Position numbers and translations under genes: made by a program. From positions 620,001 through 684,000 of the forward strand of contig NZ_JAHLEL010000044.1 of assembly GCF_020131355.1 (NCBI RefSeq): a DNA stretch of 64,000 bases, in the 5' to 3' direction. The notes beneath the pieces are model-generated. The model was not told the DNA's origin, ran no database searches, and saw only the letters and a list, made by a program, of their open reading frames with translations. This document shows, one piece after another, positions 44,729 to 52,356 of the stretch (position 1 is the first letter of the stretch; every line of letters begins with the position of its first letter). Source of the stretch: Pseudonocardia sp. ICBG1293. GTDB taxonomy: Bacteria; Actinomycetota; Actinomycetes; Mycobacteriales; Pseudonocardiaceae.

Positions 44729-46234
44729 GTGGTGTTCGTCCGGAAGGTGAAGACGGCGTCCGGGGCGACGGCGGTGCAGATCGTGGAGAAGCGCCACGGG
44801 GTCCGGCGGATCGTCGCCCACGTCGGTTCCGCTCATGATGACGCCGAGCTCGCAGTGCTGATCGCCTCAGCGCGGGATCGCATCCATGCAGGTCAGCAGG
44901 CCCTCGACCTCGACGCCCCTGCCACCGGGGGCGCGGCGGGCGCGGTCGTGACCGGGTCGGCGAGCGAGGTCCTGTGGAACGTCCTGTGCGATGCCTACCG
45001 CCGGTTGGGGTTCGACCAGCTCGCCGACGAGGTGTTCCGGGCGCTCGTGCTCGCCAGGATCGTGGAGCCCACCAGCACCTCTGCCGCGGTCGGGGTCCTC
45101 GATGAACTCGGGGTGGTCGCGCCGCATCGCAACACCTTCACCGCGGCGCTGCGCCGCTGCAGCGACAAGGACTACCGGGCCGTCCTGGCCGCCGCCTGCA
45201 CCGTGGCCTCGCGGGTGGGGGCGGCGTCGCTGGTGCTCTATGACGTGACCACGCTGCATTTCGAGGTCGAGCACGAGGACACGCTGCGCAAGGTAGGGAT
45301 GAGCAAGGAACGCCGGGTCGACCCGCAGATCCAGGTCGGGCTGCTCGTCGACCCGTCCGGGTTCCCGCTCGAGGTCCGCTGCTTCGAGGGCAACAAGGCC
45401 GAGACGACCACTCTGCTACCCGTTCTGGAGGACTTCCGCAAACGGCACGACGTGAAGGACATGGTGGTCGTCGCCGATGCCGGAATGCTGTCCGCGTCGA
45501 ACCTGAACGCGTTGGAGGACAACGGGTTCTCCTTCATCGTGGGGTCGAGGATCAGCAAGGCGCCCTACGATCTGGCCGCGCACGTCGAGCGTCACGGCAA
45601 CGCCTTCGACGACGGCCAGGTCCTGGAGTCGCGCCGCGACATGGGGACAGGGAAGGCGAAACGGAGCCGGCGGGTCGTCTACCAGTACCGCTTCGCCCGC
45701 CACAAACACGATGACCGGGCGATCAACGCCATGGTCGACCGCGCGGAGAAGGTCGCCGCCGGCACCCGGCCGTTGAAGAAGGACCGCTTCGTCCGCATCG
45801 CCTCCACCGGCACCGAGGTCGACTGGGGCCTGGTCGAACGCGCCCGCCAGCTCGCCGGGTTGAAGGGCTACGTCACCAACCTGGCCGAGTCCACCATGGA
45901 CGGGCACAAGGTCGTGGCCGCCTACCACGACCTGTGGCAGGTCGAGGCCAGCTTCCGCATGGCCAAGTCCGACCTGCGAGCCCGACCGATCTTCCACCGC
46001 GAACGCGACGCCATCGAAGCCCACCTCACCGTCGTCTTCGCCGCCCTCGCGGTCTCCCGACACCTCCAGGACGCGGCAGGCGTGACCATCAAGAAGCTGG
46101 TCACAGCCCTGCGCCCACTACGAACCGTCCGAGTCGACGTCGGCGGTCACCCGATCACCGCCGCCCCGCAGATCACCAGCGGCGCGCGTGCCATTCTCGA
46201 CCGGCTCCCCACCATCACCGCGCCGGGGCACTAA
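44729..46234 (+). CDS. IS1634-type (IS4-like) DDE transposase
   Basis: A 501-residue transposase. Catalytic residues are visible in LVLYDVTTLHFE (D), VVVADAGMLSASN (D) and the Y-x2-W-x2-E-x5-K-type signature in YHDLWQVEASFRMAKSDL (E). DPQIQVGLLVDPSGFPLEV and CFEGNKAETTTLLPVL are conserved in the family. Its TAA stop is the target of the first MITE. The gene looks intact, but the element's right end is displaced by 3 kb of nested DNA. Confidence 0.92.
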   Translation: MVFVRKVKTASGATAVQIVEKRHGVRRIVAHVGSAHDDAELAVLIASARDRIHAGQQALDLDAPATGGAAGAVVTGSASEVLWNVLCDAYRRLGFDQLADEVFRALVLARIVEPTSTSAAVGVLDELGVVAPHRNTFTAALRRCSDKDYRAVLAAACTVASRVGAASLVLYDVTTLHFEVEHEDTLRKVGMSKERRVDPQIQVGLLVDPSGFPLEVRCFEGNKAETTTLLPVLEDFRKRHDVKDMVVVADAGMLSASNLNALEDNGFSFIVGSRISKAPYDLAAHVERHGNAFDDGQVLESRRDMGTGKAKRSRRVVYQYRFARHKHDDRAINAMVDRAEKVAAGTRPLKKDRFVRIASTGTEVDWGLVERARQLAGLKGYVTNLAESTMDGHKVVAAYHDLWQVEASFRMAKSDLRARPIFHRERDAIEAHLTVVFAALAVSRHLQDAAGVTIKKLVTALRPLRTVRVDVGGHPITAAPQITSGARAILDRLPTITAPGH

Positions 46235-46355
46235 GAGGTCGTTTCAGAACGACTTGTCGAGTTTCCATTGACCCCTCGACGACAGATCAAACGGCAGGTC
46301 AGATAGCCGCTTGTCGTCTACAACAGACACGTCGACCTCGTTCTGAAATGACCTC
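46235..46355 (+). mobile_element. 121-bp MITE copy 1
   Basis: Terminal repeats GAGGTCGTTTCAGAACGA and, inverted, GAGGTCATTTCAGAACGA, flanked by TAA target duplications (46232-46234 and 46356-46358). No coding capacity. The ends match the first 15 bp of the IS5-type element at 47467-49069. Confidence 0.9.
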
Positions 46356-46358
46356 TAA

Positions 46359-47339
46359 GAGCGCCCGGCGATTGATGGTTATCGGAGTCGACGGGTCGTG
46401 GGTCGGGTTGTCCAGCGGTAGCGGCTGCGGGCACGGTTGATCAGCCGGCGGATCACGGTGAGCGCGGCGGCGAGGTCGAGGTAGAACTCGACGATGATCT
46501 TCCGGCGATCGGTGAACCGGCGCAGCTTGCCGTAGCCGTTCATCCAGGAATGGGTGCGCTCGACCGGCCACCGCTTACCGACCTGGATCGGGGCGGGCCG
46601 GCCCTTGGTGGCGATCTGTGCGTCGAACCCGAGTCGTTCGAGCAGATCGCGGGTCTTGCCTGAGTCATAGCCCCGGTCCAGGTGCAGGCACGGTCGCTCG
46701 GGCAGCGGCCCGATCATGTCGTAGATCCCGATCAGGGTCGGTTTCAGCAACGGCGAGTCGTGGTCATTGGCGCGGGCGCTGATCAGGTGCAGCGGGATCC
46801 CCGCACCGTCGCAGACCACGGAGCGTTTGGTGCCCTGTTTGCCCCGGTCGACCGGGTTACAGCCGGCGACCTCGCCACCGCAGGGAGCCTTGGTGATCGC
46901 TCCGTCGGCAGACAGATCGTCGAGGTCGAGACCGATCATCTGGTCATAGCCGGCCAGCGCGGCCCGAAGGACCTGCTCCCCGACGCCGGCGGCGGCCCAC
47001 TGGGCGAGACGGCGGCGGATCGTGCGGTCCGAGCAGCCGGGGGTGGCGATGCGTTCGTAGCCGCTGCCGTGCACCAACGCCGCGAGCACGTGCTCGAACA
47101 CCAGGCGGTCGGGGATACGGCGGCGGTGACATCCCCACGGATGGGCCGGGTCGAACTCCGGGCGCCGCTCTGCCTCGATCAGGGCAGCGAACTCGACCCA
47201 GAGGGGGTCGATCAGCGATTCTGGCAATAGAGGCACGGACCCTCCAGGCGACCATCAGGACATCAGCAATCCCATGATCACTTGCAGGTCCGTGTCTCTA
47301 CCAACACCGACACACGGCCACCTCTACTGCCGGACGCTC
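46359..47339 (-). mobile_element. IS5-type element A, 981 bp
   Basis: Ends GAGCGCCCGGCG and, inverted, GAGCGTCCGGCA; flanked by TAA (46356-46358 and 47340-47342). One transposase gene on the minus strand fills it. Confidence 0.87.
46379..47236 (-). CDS. IS5-family transposase (element A)
   Basis: A 285-residue DDE transposase: ESLIDPLWVEFAALIE at the N-terminus, HTH-like CSDRTIRRRLAQWAAAG, catalytic residues in DLDDLSADGAITKAP, HLDRGYDSGKTRDLL and KRWPVERTHSWMN. It appears intact and complete within the element. Confidence 0.9.
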   Translation of the reverse strand: MPLLPESLIDPLWVEFAALIEAERRPEFDPAHPWGCHRRRIPDRLVFEHVLAALVHGSGYERIATPGCSDRTIRRRLAQWAAAGVGEQVLRAALAGYDQMIGLDLDDLSADGAITKAPCGGEVAGCNPVDRGKQGTKRSVVCDGAGIPLHLISARANDHDSPLLKPTLIGIYDMIGPLPERPCLHLDRGYDSGKTRDLLERLGFDAQIATKGRPAPIQVGKRWPVERTHSWMNGYGKLRRFTDRRKIIVEFYLDLAAALTVIRRLINRARSRYRWTTRPTTRRLR

Positions 47340-47342
47340 TAA

Positions 47343-47463
47343 GAGGTCGTTTCAGAACGACTTGTCGAGTTTCCATTGACCCCTCGACGACAGATCAAAC
47401 GGCAGGTCAGATAGCCGCTTGTCGTCTACAACAGACACGTCGACCTCGTTCTGAAATGACCTC
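47343..47463 (+). mobile_element. 121-bp MITE copy 2
   Basis: Same orientation and, by inspection, the same sequence as copy 1. TAA direct repeats at 47340-47342 and 47464-47466 are shared with neighbouring elements. Confidence 0.9.
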
Positions 47464-47530
47464 TAAGACGTCGTTTCAGAAGTGGTGGGCCCGGTTCTGC
47501 CGGTGACGGCGGGGCTGGCAGCATCGGCTG

Positions 47531-48124
47531 ATGGTCGCGCCTCGTGTGTCTGAGAAGACGAAGATTTTCGAGTTGGAGATCGTCCTGACCGAGGTGGTGC
47601 CGGCGGTCCGGCGTCGGGTGCAGGTGCCGGGCGAGGTCGACTTGGCGGTGTTGCACGAGGTGGTGCAGTCAGTGATGGGCTGGACGAACTCTCATCTGCA
47701 CGAGTTCGAGATCGTCGGGCGCCGCTACGGGATCCCAGACCCGGACTGGCCCGGACAGGATGTCGCCGACGAGACGAAAGAGAAGCTGTTTCGGCTGGTC
47801 AAGGCTGGTGACCGGTTCGGTTACGTCTACGACTTCGGTGACAACTGGGCCCACGAGATCACCGTCGAGGCGGTCGCGGCCGTCGAGCCGGGAGTGTGCT
47901 ATCCGCGATGCGTCGCCGGGCAGGGGGCGTGCCCGCCCGAGGACGTCGGCGGGATCGGGGGGTATGAGGACTTCCAGGCCGTGCTCGCCGACCCTGACCA
48001 TCCCGACCGCGCCGAGCGCCTGGAGTGGGCGGGCGGGCCGTTCGACCCGCACCGCTTCGACCCTGACGAGGCCGACCGGGCCTTGGAGTGGCTGGCCTGG
48101 CGGCCGCTGGCCCCGACCTCGTAG
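47531..48124 (+). CDS. pRiA4b ORF-3-like protein, IS passenger
   Basis: A 197-residue protein of the plasmid pRiA4b ORF-3 family (also found as an accessory protein in IS1096-type elements): KIFELEIVLTEVVPAVRRRV, LHEVVQSVMGWTNSHLHEFEI, DRFGYVYDFGDNWAHEITVE and CVAGQGACPPEDVGGIGGYEDF. Function unknown, possibly regulation of transposition. It lies wholly within element B, convergent with the transposase. Confidence 0.87.
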   Translation: MVAPRVSEKTKIFELEIVLTEVVPAVRRRVQVPGEVDLAVLHEVVQSVMGWTNSHLHEFEIVGRRYGIPDPDWPGQDVADETKEKLFRLVKAGDRFGYVYDFGDNWAHEITVEAVAAVEPGVCYPRCVAGQGACPPEDVGGIGGYEDFQAVLADPDHPDRAERLEWAGGPFDPHRFDPDEADRALEWLAWRPLAPTS

Positions 48125-48155
48125 GCGAGTGCCTCAGCGAGGGCTGGGTCGACCA

Positions 48156-49001
48156 TCACTTCGGCTTCGGCTTCGGCTTGGTGAGGCGGCGGTGGCAGAT
48201 CAGGGCGCAGGCCAGCGATAACAGCGCGGTGATCGTGGATTCGGCGCGGTCGTAGCGCAGCGCGAGGCGGCGGAAGTCCAGCAGCCAGGACATGGTGCGC
48301 TCGACGACCCAGCGGACCCGCCCGAGCCGGGTGGAGTCCTCGATCCCGCGCCGGGCGATCCGCACCCCGATCCCACGCCCACTCAGGTAGCGGCGGCAGC
48401 GGGGATAGTCGTAGCCCTTGTCGGCGTGCACCTTGTCCGGCCGACGTCGCGGACGCCCCGGCTGTCCCGCCCGTTCGCGGACGCCGGGGTTGGTGTCCAG
48501 CAGCGGGGCGAGCATCCGACTGTCGTGGGTGTTCGCCCCGGTGACCAGCGCATGCAGCGGGAGCCCGCCTCGGTCGCAGAGCACGTGGTACTTGCTGCCC
48601 GCCTTCCCGCGATCGGTCGGCGAGGGCCCGGTGGCCTCGCCGCGGCGCTTGGCCCGCACGCTCACGCTGTCCACCGCCGCCCGCGACCAGTCCAGCAGGC
48701 CCTGCTGGGCGAGGCGGTCGAGCATCACCCGGTGCAGCTGGGCCCAGACCCCGGCCTGCTGCCACTGCCGTAGCCGCCGCCAGCAGGTCACTCCGGACCC
48801 ACAGCCGAGCTCGGCGGGCAGCGCGTTCCAGCTGATCCCGGTCTTGAGCACGAACACGATCCCGGCCAGAGCGGCCCGATCCGGCACCCGCGGACGGCCT
48901 GTCCGTCCCCGCTTGTGCTTGCGCGGCTTGGGCAGCAGCGGCTCCACCAGCGCCCACAGCTCGTCGCTCACCAATCGCTCGACACAAGATCGCCGCGCCA
49001 C
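48156..49001 (-). CDS. IS5-family transposase (element B)
   Basis: A 281-residue DDE transposase: SDELWALVEPLLPKPRKHKR, GISWNALPAELGCGSGVTCW, catalytic residues in AAVDSVSVRAKRRG, VHADKGYDYPRCRR and RWVVERTMSWLLDFRRL. The C-terminus ends in a PKPKPK tail. Intact. Confidence 0.92.
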   Translation of the reverse strand: MARRSCVERLVSDELWALVEPLLPKPRKHKRGRTGRPRVPDRAALAGIVFVLKTGISWNALPAELGCGSGVTCWRRLRQWQQAGVWAQLHRVMLDRLAQQGLLDWSRAAVDSVSVRAKRRGEATGPSPTDRGKAGSKYHVLCDRGGLPLHALVTGANTHDSRMLAPLLDTNPGVRERAGQPGRPRRRPDKVHADKGYDYPRCRRYLSGRGIGVRIARRGIEDSTRLGRVRWVVERTMSWLLDFRRLALRYDRAESTITALLSLACALICHRRLTKPKPKPK

Positions 49002-49072
49002 GACCGGACATGATCAGCTACCAGCGCCGATCCACACAGGACCGACACGCCGACTTCTGAAACGACCTCTAA

Positions 49073-49193
49073 GAGGTCATTTCAGAACGAGGTCGACGTG
49101 TCTGTTGTAGACGACAAGCGGCTATCTGACCTGCCGTTTGATCTGTCGTCGAGGGGTCAATGGAAACTCGACAAGTCGTTCTGAAACGACCTC
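49073..49193 (-). mobile_element. 121-bp MITE copy 3 (inverted)
   Basis: Reverse complement of copies 1 and 2, flanked by TAA (49070-49072 and 49194-49196). Its right flank is the remaining 15-bp end of the IS1634-like element. Confidence 0.9.
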
Positions 49194-49211
49194 TAAACCT
49201 GTGCAACTCAG

Positions 49212-49310
49212 GTTAGAGGTCGCGACCGGGCGGGTCGAGCAGGCGTGCCTGCCGCGGCATCGCCATCAGGAGTTCCTGCGGTTCCTCAAGCAGGTCGCGA
49301 AGGCCTACCC
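49212..49310. repeat. 99-bp target duplication, right copy
   Basis: Matches 44538-44636 across its full length and continues directly into the rest of the IS630 transposase gene. Confidence 0.93.
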
Positions 49311-49641
49311 GCGGCGCAAGCTGCACCTGGTGGTGGACAACTACGCGACCCACAAGCACCCCGCAGTGAAGGCCTGGCTGGCCCGCAACCCGCGGATCAC
49401 CCTGCACTTCACCCCGACCTCGGGATCGTGGCTGAACATGGTCGAGGTCTTTTTCGGGGTCATCACCCGCCAGGCCATTCGCCACGGCAGCTTCGGCAGC
49501 GTCAGAGAACTGATCGGCGCGATCGGCCGGTTCATCGACGGCTGGAACGAACGCTGCCACCCGTTCATCTGGACCAAACCCGCAGACCACCTACTCAACC
49601 ACTGCCGACCCGGTCAAAGAACATCGTTTACGCGACACTAG
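49212..49641 (+). pseudogene. IS630 transposase C-terminal fragment
   Basis: Encodes the last ~140 residues, including LHLVVDNYATHKHP (second Asp) and WLNMVEVFFGVITRQ (Glu). It belongs to the gene begun at 43889 and is separated from it by 4.6 kb of nested elements. Confidence 0.92.
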
Positions 49642-50763
49642 TGTTGCGGTAACTAGGTTACTTTACTCACGGGCTGGTTTACGGGATCATGAGCTGTGCC
49701 GTTGACTGTGACCGTGGACGTTCCGGCCGCCGACCGCGAGGTGTTGGAGTCCTGGCTGCGTTCCTCGTCGGTTTCGGCGGGACTGGCCCGACGGGGCAGG
49801 ATCGTGTTGCTGGCCGCGGACGGGGTGGCGGTCAAGGACATCGTCACACTGGTCGGGGCGTCGAAGGCGACGGTGATCGGGTGGAAGAAGCGTTACGCCG
49901 CTGAGGGGATCGCCGGGCTGGCCGACCGGCCCAAGGCGGGCCGGCCGCCGGTGATCGACGAGGTCGCGGTCGTGCTCGCCACGCTGGAACCGCCGCCTGA
50001 GCGGCTCGGAGTCACGCACTGGTCGTCACGGCTGCTCGGTGCCGAGCTCGGGATCTCCCACGTGTGGATCGGCAAGATTTGGCGGCGGTGGGGGCTGCAG
50101 CCGTGGAAGTCCGAGACGTTCAAGTTCTCCACCGATCCCGAGCTCGAAGCCAAGGTCCGCGACATCGTCGGGTTGTATCTGAACCCGCCGGACAAGGCCG
50201 TCGTGCTCTGCGTCGACGAGAAATCCCAGGTCCAGGCCCTGGACCGGACAGCGCCGATCCTGCCGATCATGCCCGGTATCCCGGAGAAACGGACGCATGA
50301 CTACGTCCGTCACGGCACCACCACGCTGTTCGCGGCGTTAGAGGTCGCGACCGGGCGGGTCGAGCAGGCGTGCCTGCCGCGGCATCGCCATCAGGAGTTC
50401 CTGCGGTTCCTCAAGCAGGTCGCGAAGGCCTACCCGCGGCGCAAGCTGCACCTGGTGGTGGACAACTACGCGACCCACAAGCACCCCGCAGTGAAGGCCT
50501 GGCTGGCCCGCAACCCGCGGATCACCCTGCACTTCACCCCGACCTCGGGATCGTGGCTGAACATGGTCGAGGTCTTTTTCGGGGTCATCACCCGCCAGGC
50601 CATTCGCCACGGCAGCTTCGGCAGCGTCAGAGAACTGATCGGCGCGATCGGCCGGTTCATCGACGGCTGGAACGAACGCTGCCACCCGTTCATCTGGACC
50701 AAACCCGCAGACCACCTACTCAACCACTGCCGACCCGGTCAAAGAACATCGTTTACGCGACAC
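49641..50763 (+). mobile_element. IS630-family element copy 2, intact, 1123 bp
   Basis: Head-to-tail with copy 1, sharing the TA at 49639-49640; the right TA is 50764-50765. Terminal repeats begin GTGTTGCG on the left and GTGTCGCG inverted on the right. Nearly identical to copy 1, with visible differences limited to single bases and the 8-bp duplication. Confidence 0.93.
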
Positions 50764-50766
50764 TAG
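49696..50766 (+). CDS. IS630-family transposase, intact
   Basis: A 356-residue Tc1/mariner-related transposase. Helix-turn-helix region KDIVTLVGASKATVIGWKKR, then LGAELGISHVWIGKIWRRWGL, and the DDE triad in CVDEKSQVQALDRT, LVVDNYATHKHPAVK and SWLNMVEVFFGV. The TAG stop is formed by the flanking TA target plus the next G, so the coding region reaches the very end of the element. Confidence 0.94.
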   Translation: MPLTVTVDVPAADREVLESWLRSSSVSAGLARRGRIVLLAADGVAVKDIVTLVGASKATVIGWKKRYAAEGIAGLADRPKAGRPPVIDEVAVVLATLEPPPERLGVTHWSSRLLGAELGISHVWIGKIWRRWGLQPWKSETFKFSTDPELEAKVRDIVGLYLNPPDKAVVLCVDEKSQVQALDRTAPILPIMPGIPEKRTHDYVRHGTTTLFAALEVATGRVEQACLPRHRHQEFLRFLKQVAKAYPRRKLHLVVDNYATHKHPAVKAWLARNPRITLHFTPTSGSWLNMVEVFFGVITRQAIRHGSFGSVRELIGAIGRFIDGWNERCHPFIWTKPADHLLNHCRPGQRTSFTRH

Positions 50767-50818
50767 GTGTCCGGACAACCAGAGGTCGTTCCTGGTTGGT
50801 GGACACCGGGTTGTCCGG
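50767..50818. promoter_or_regulatory. GTGTCCGGAC motif and nested palindromes upstream of leader B2
   Basis: GTGTCCGGAC (50767-50776) starts right after the IS630 right end. CCGGACAACC (50771-50780) and GGTTGTCCGG (50809-50818) are perfect inverted arms, with GGTGTCC/GGACACC and AACCAG/CTGGTT nested within. It is a candidate sulfur-regulator site left at the edge of the IS nest. Confidence 0.42.
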
Positions 50819-50897
50819 GGAGGTGACCACCCAGCACCCTGGTCGGGTGACGACGAGCCGGCGGCGACCCTCGCGCCCGCAGCGGTTCGTGCGGGGC

Positions 50898-51023
50898 GTG
50901 ACGGAGGCCGTCCACCTGCACCGTGCCCGCACCGCGTGGCACGCCGTCCCGCTGCGCCCGACCGGCCTGGAGCAGTTCTGGCCGAGCCGACGCGCGCCCG
51001 CCTACAGCGAACTCTGTCGCTGA
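50898..51023 (+). CDS. Cys-type leader peptide, family B (41 aa), before sulfonate transporter
   Basis: A short frame from GTG 50898 (GTG 50889 also possible) containing TGLEQFWPSRR and ending YSELCR then stop. It resembles the leader at 34545 (LLEPFWPGRR ... DELCRWAA), pairing Trp-Pro-Arg-Arg with Glu-Leu-Cys-Arg at the end. It ends 209 bp before the binding-protein ATG; that gap contains a 7-bp hairpin (CGCACGC/GCGTGCG, 51065-51081). Start uncertain. Confidence 0.6.
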   Translation: MTEAVHLHRARTAWHAVPLRPTGLEQFWPSRRAPAYSELCR

Positions 51024-51232
51024 CCGAGCCGCACCGGTCCCCCTCCTCCCGCGGACGGTAACGCCGCACGCCCGGCGTGCGACGCACCCGCCGGAACCGG
51101 GATCGCCCGCCGGACACCACTCCGGCCCGCCACCCGTCCTGTACCCCGGCACGCCGTCCCGGCCGGCCGGTCCCGGCGCGCCGCGGTCGTCCCGACCGCC
51201 CGCCGCCCACCACGGAAGGACCCCCTCCCGCG

Positions 51233-52327
51233 ATGTCCCCGCACGTCCTGCGCCCCGGATCCCGGGCGCGCACCGCCGCCGTCCTGCTCGCGTTGCTCAC
51301 TGCGCTCGGGCTGCTGGCCGGCTGCTCCCGCGCCGAGGAGAGCACCACCGCCGCGGGTGCCACCTCCCCCGCCACCGAGGTCCGCCTCGGCTACTTCCCG
51401 AACATCACCCACGCCCCCGCGCTGGTCGGGGTGAAGCAGGGCCTGTTCGCCACCGAGCTGGGGAACACGACGCTCACCACCCAGACCTTCAACGCGGGCC
51501 CGGACCAGGTCAACGCCCTGCTCGGTGGGTCGATCGACGTGGCGTTCATCGGCTCCGGGCCGGCGATCAACGCCTTCACCAAGTCGGGCGGCGAGGCCGT
51601 GCGCCTGGTCGCCGGCTCCACCTCGGCCGGGGCCCAGCTGGTGACCAGCCCGGACATCACCTCGCCCGAGCAGCTCAAGGGCAAGATCATCGCGACGCCG
51701 CAGCTGGGCAACACCCAGGACATCGCGTTCAAGACCTGGCTCAAGGAGAACAACCTCCCGATCGGGGACGGCCCGGACGCGGTGACCGTGCAGAACATCG
51801 ACAACCCGCAGACCCTCGACCTGTTCAAGCAGGGCAAGCTCGCCGGCGGATGGCTGCCCGAGCCGTGGAGCTCGCGGCTGGTCGACGCCGGGGCGAAGGT
51901 CCTGCTCGACGAGAAGTCCCTGTGGCCGGACGGGAAGTTCCCGACCACCGTGGTCATCGTCCGGACCGAGTTCCTGCAGCAGCACCCGCAGACCGTCGAG
52001 GCGATCCTGCGCGGCGAGCAGAAGGCCATCGCGTTCATCCGCGACGACCCGGCGCAGGCGAAGACCGTGTCGAACCAGGCCATCGAGGAGATCACCGGCA
52101 AGCCGCTGGCCGCGAACATCCTCGACCGCGCCTTCACCGAGCTGTCCTTCGACAGCGACCCGCTGGCCTCGACCTTCCCGCAGCTGGCGAAGGACTCGGT
52201 CACGGCGGGCATCGCGCAGAGCGAGGCCGACCTGACCGGCTTCCTCGACCCGACCGCGGTCGACGCGGTCCGGACGAGCTCCGGGGAGGCCGCCGTGGAC
52301 CCGGCCGGGCTCGCCGCCGCGAACTGA
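51233..52327 (+). CDS. Aliphatic-sulfonate-type ABC substrate-binding lipoprotein
   Basis: A 364-residue SsuA/TauA/NrtA-family binding protein with lipobox LAGC. VRLGYFPNITHAPALVGVKQGLF, NALLGGSIDVAFIGSGPAINAF, LKGKIIATPQLGNTQDIAFKTWL and KLAGGWLPEPWSSRLV are typical. It imports sulfonates, taurine or related anions with the ATPase and permease downstream. GGAAGGA lies about 14-20 bp before ATG 51233. Confidence 0.9.
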   Translation: MSPHVLRPGSRARTAAVLLALLTALGLLAGCSRAEESTTAAGATSPATEVRLGYFPNITHAPALVGVKQGLFATELGNTTLTTQTFNAGPDQVNALLGGSIDVAFIGSGPAINAFTKSGGEAVRLVAGSTSAGAQLVTSPDITSPEQLKGKIIATPQLGNTQDIAFKTWLKENNLPIGDGPDAVTVQNIDNPQTLDLFKQGKLAGGWLPEPWSSRLVDAGAKVLLDEKSLWPDGKFPTTVVIVRTEFLQQHPQTVEAILRGEQKAIAFIRDDPAQAKTVSNQAIEEITGKPLAANILDRAFTELSFDSDPLASTFPQLAKDSVTAGIAQSEADLTGFLDPTAVDAVRTSSGEAAVDPAGLAAAN

Positions 52328-52356
52328 CCTTTTCCGATCGACGAGGGGAACCACCG

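Larger units (their letters stand above)
47467..49069. mobile_element. IS5-type element B with passenger gene, 1603 bp
   Basis: Ends GACGTCGTTTCAGAAGT and, inverted, GAGGTCGTTTCAGAAGT; flanked by TAA (47464-47466 and 49070-49072). It carries a transposase (minus) and a convergent passenger gene (plus). Its ends match those of the three 121-bp MITEs, making it the likely source of the transposase that moved them. Confidence 0.88.
44637..49211 (+). mobile_element. IS1634/IS1549-like insertion sequence, itself interrupted
   Basis: Perfect 15-bp terminal repeats CTGAGTTGCACAGGT (44637-44651) and ACCTGTGCAACTCAG (49197-49211). Without the nested insertion at its TAA stop (46235-49196), the native length is about 1613 bp. 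The 99-bp flanking duplication is the hallmark of this family, whose members (IS1549, IS1634) make very long direct repeats on insertion. Confidence 0.92.
43834..49638 (+). mobile_element. IS630-family element copy 1, split by nested insertions
   Basis: Left end GTGTTGCGGTAAC after TA (43832-43833); right end before TA (49639-49640). Removing the nested IS and one 99-bp duplicate leaves 1131 bp, exactly 8 bp longer than intact copy 2 (1123 bp); the difference is an ACTACGTC-type tandem duplication near 44500. So copy 1 was a 1123-bp element that gained a frameshift and then an IS. Confidence 0.93.

Noticed and set aside
46235..49193. Composite transposon carrying the pRiA4b-like gene between two flanking elements
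   Set aside because: The gene lies inside the boundaries and inverted repeats of one IS5-type element, and each unit has its own TAA flanks.
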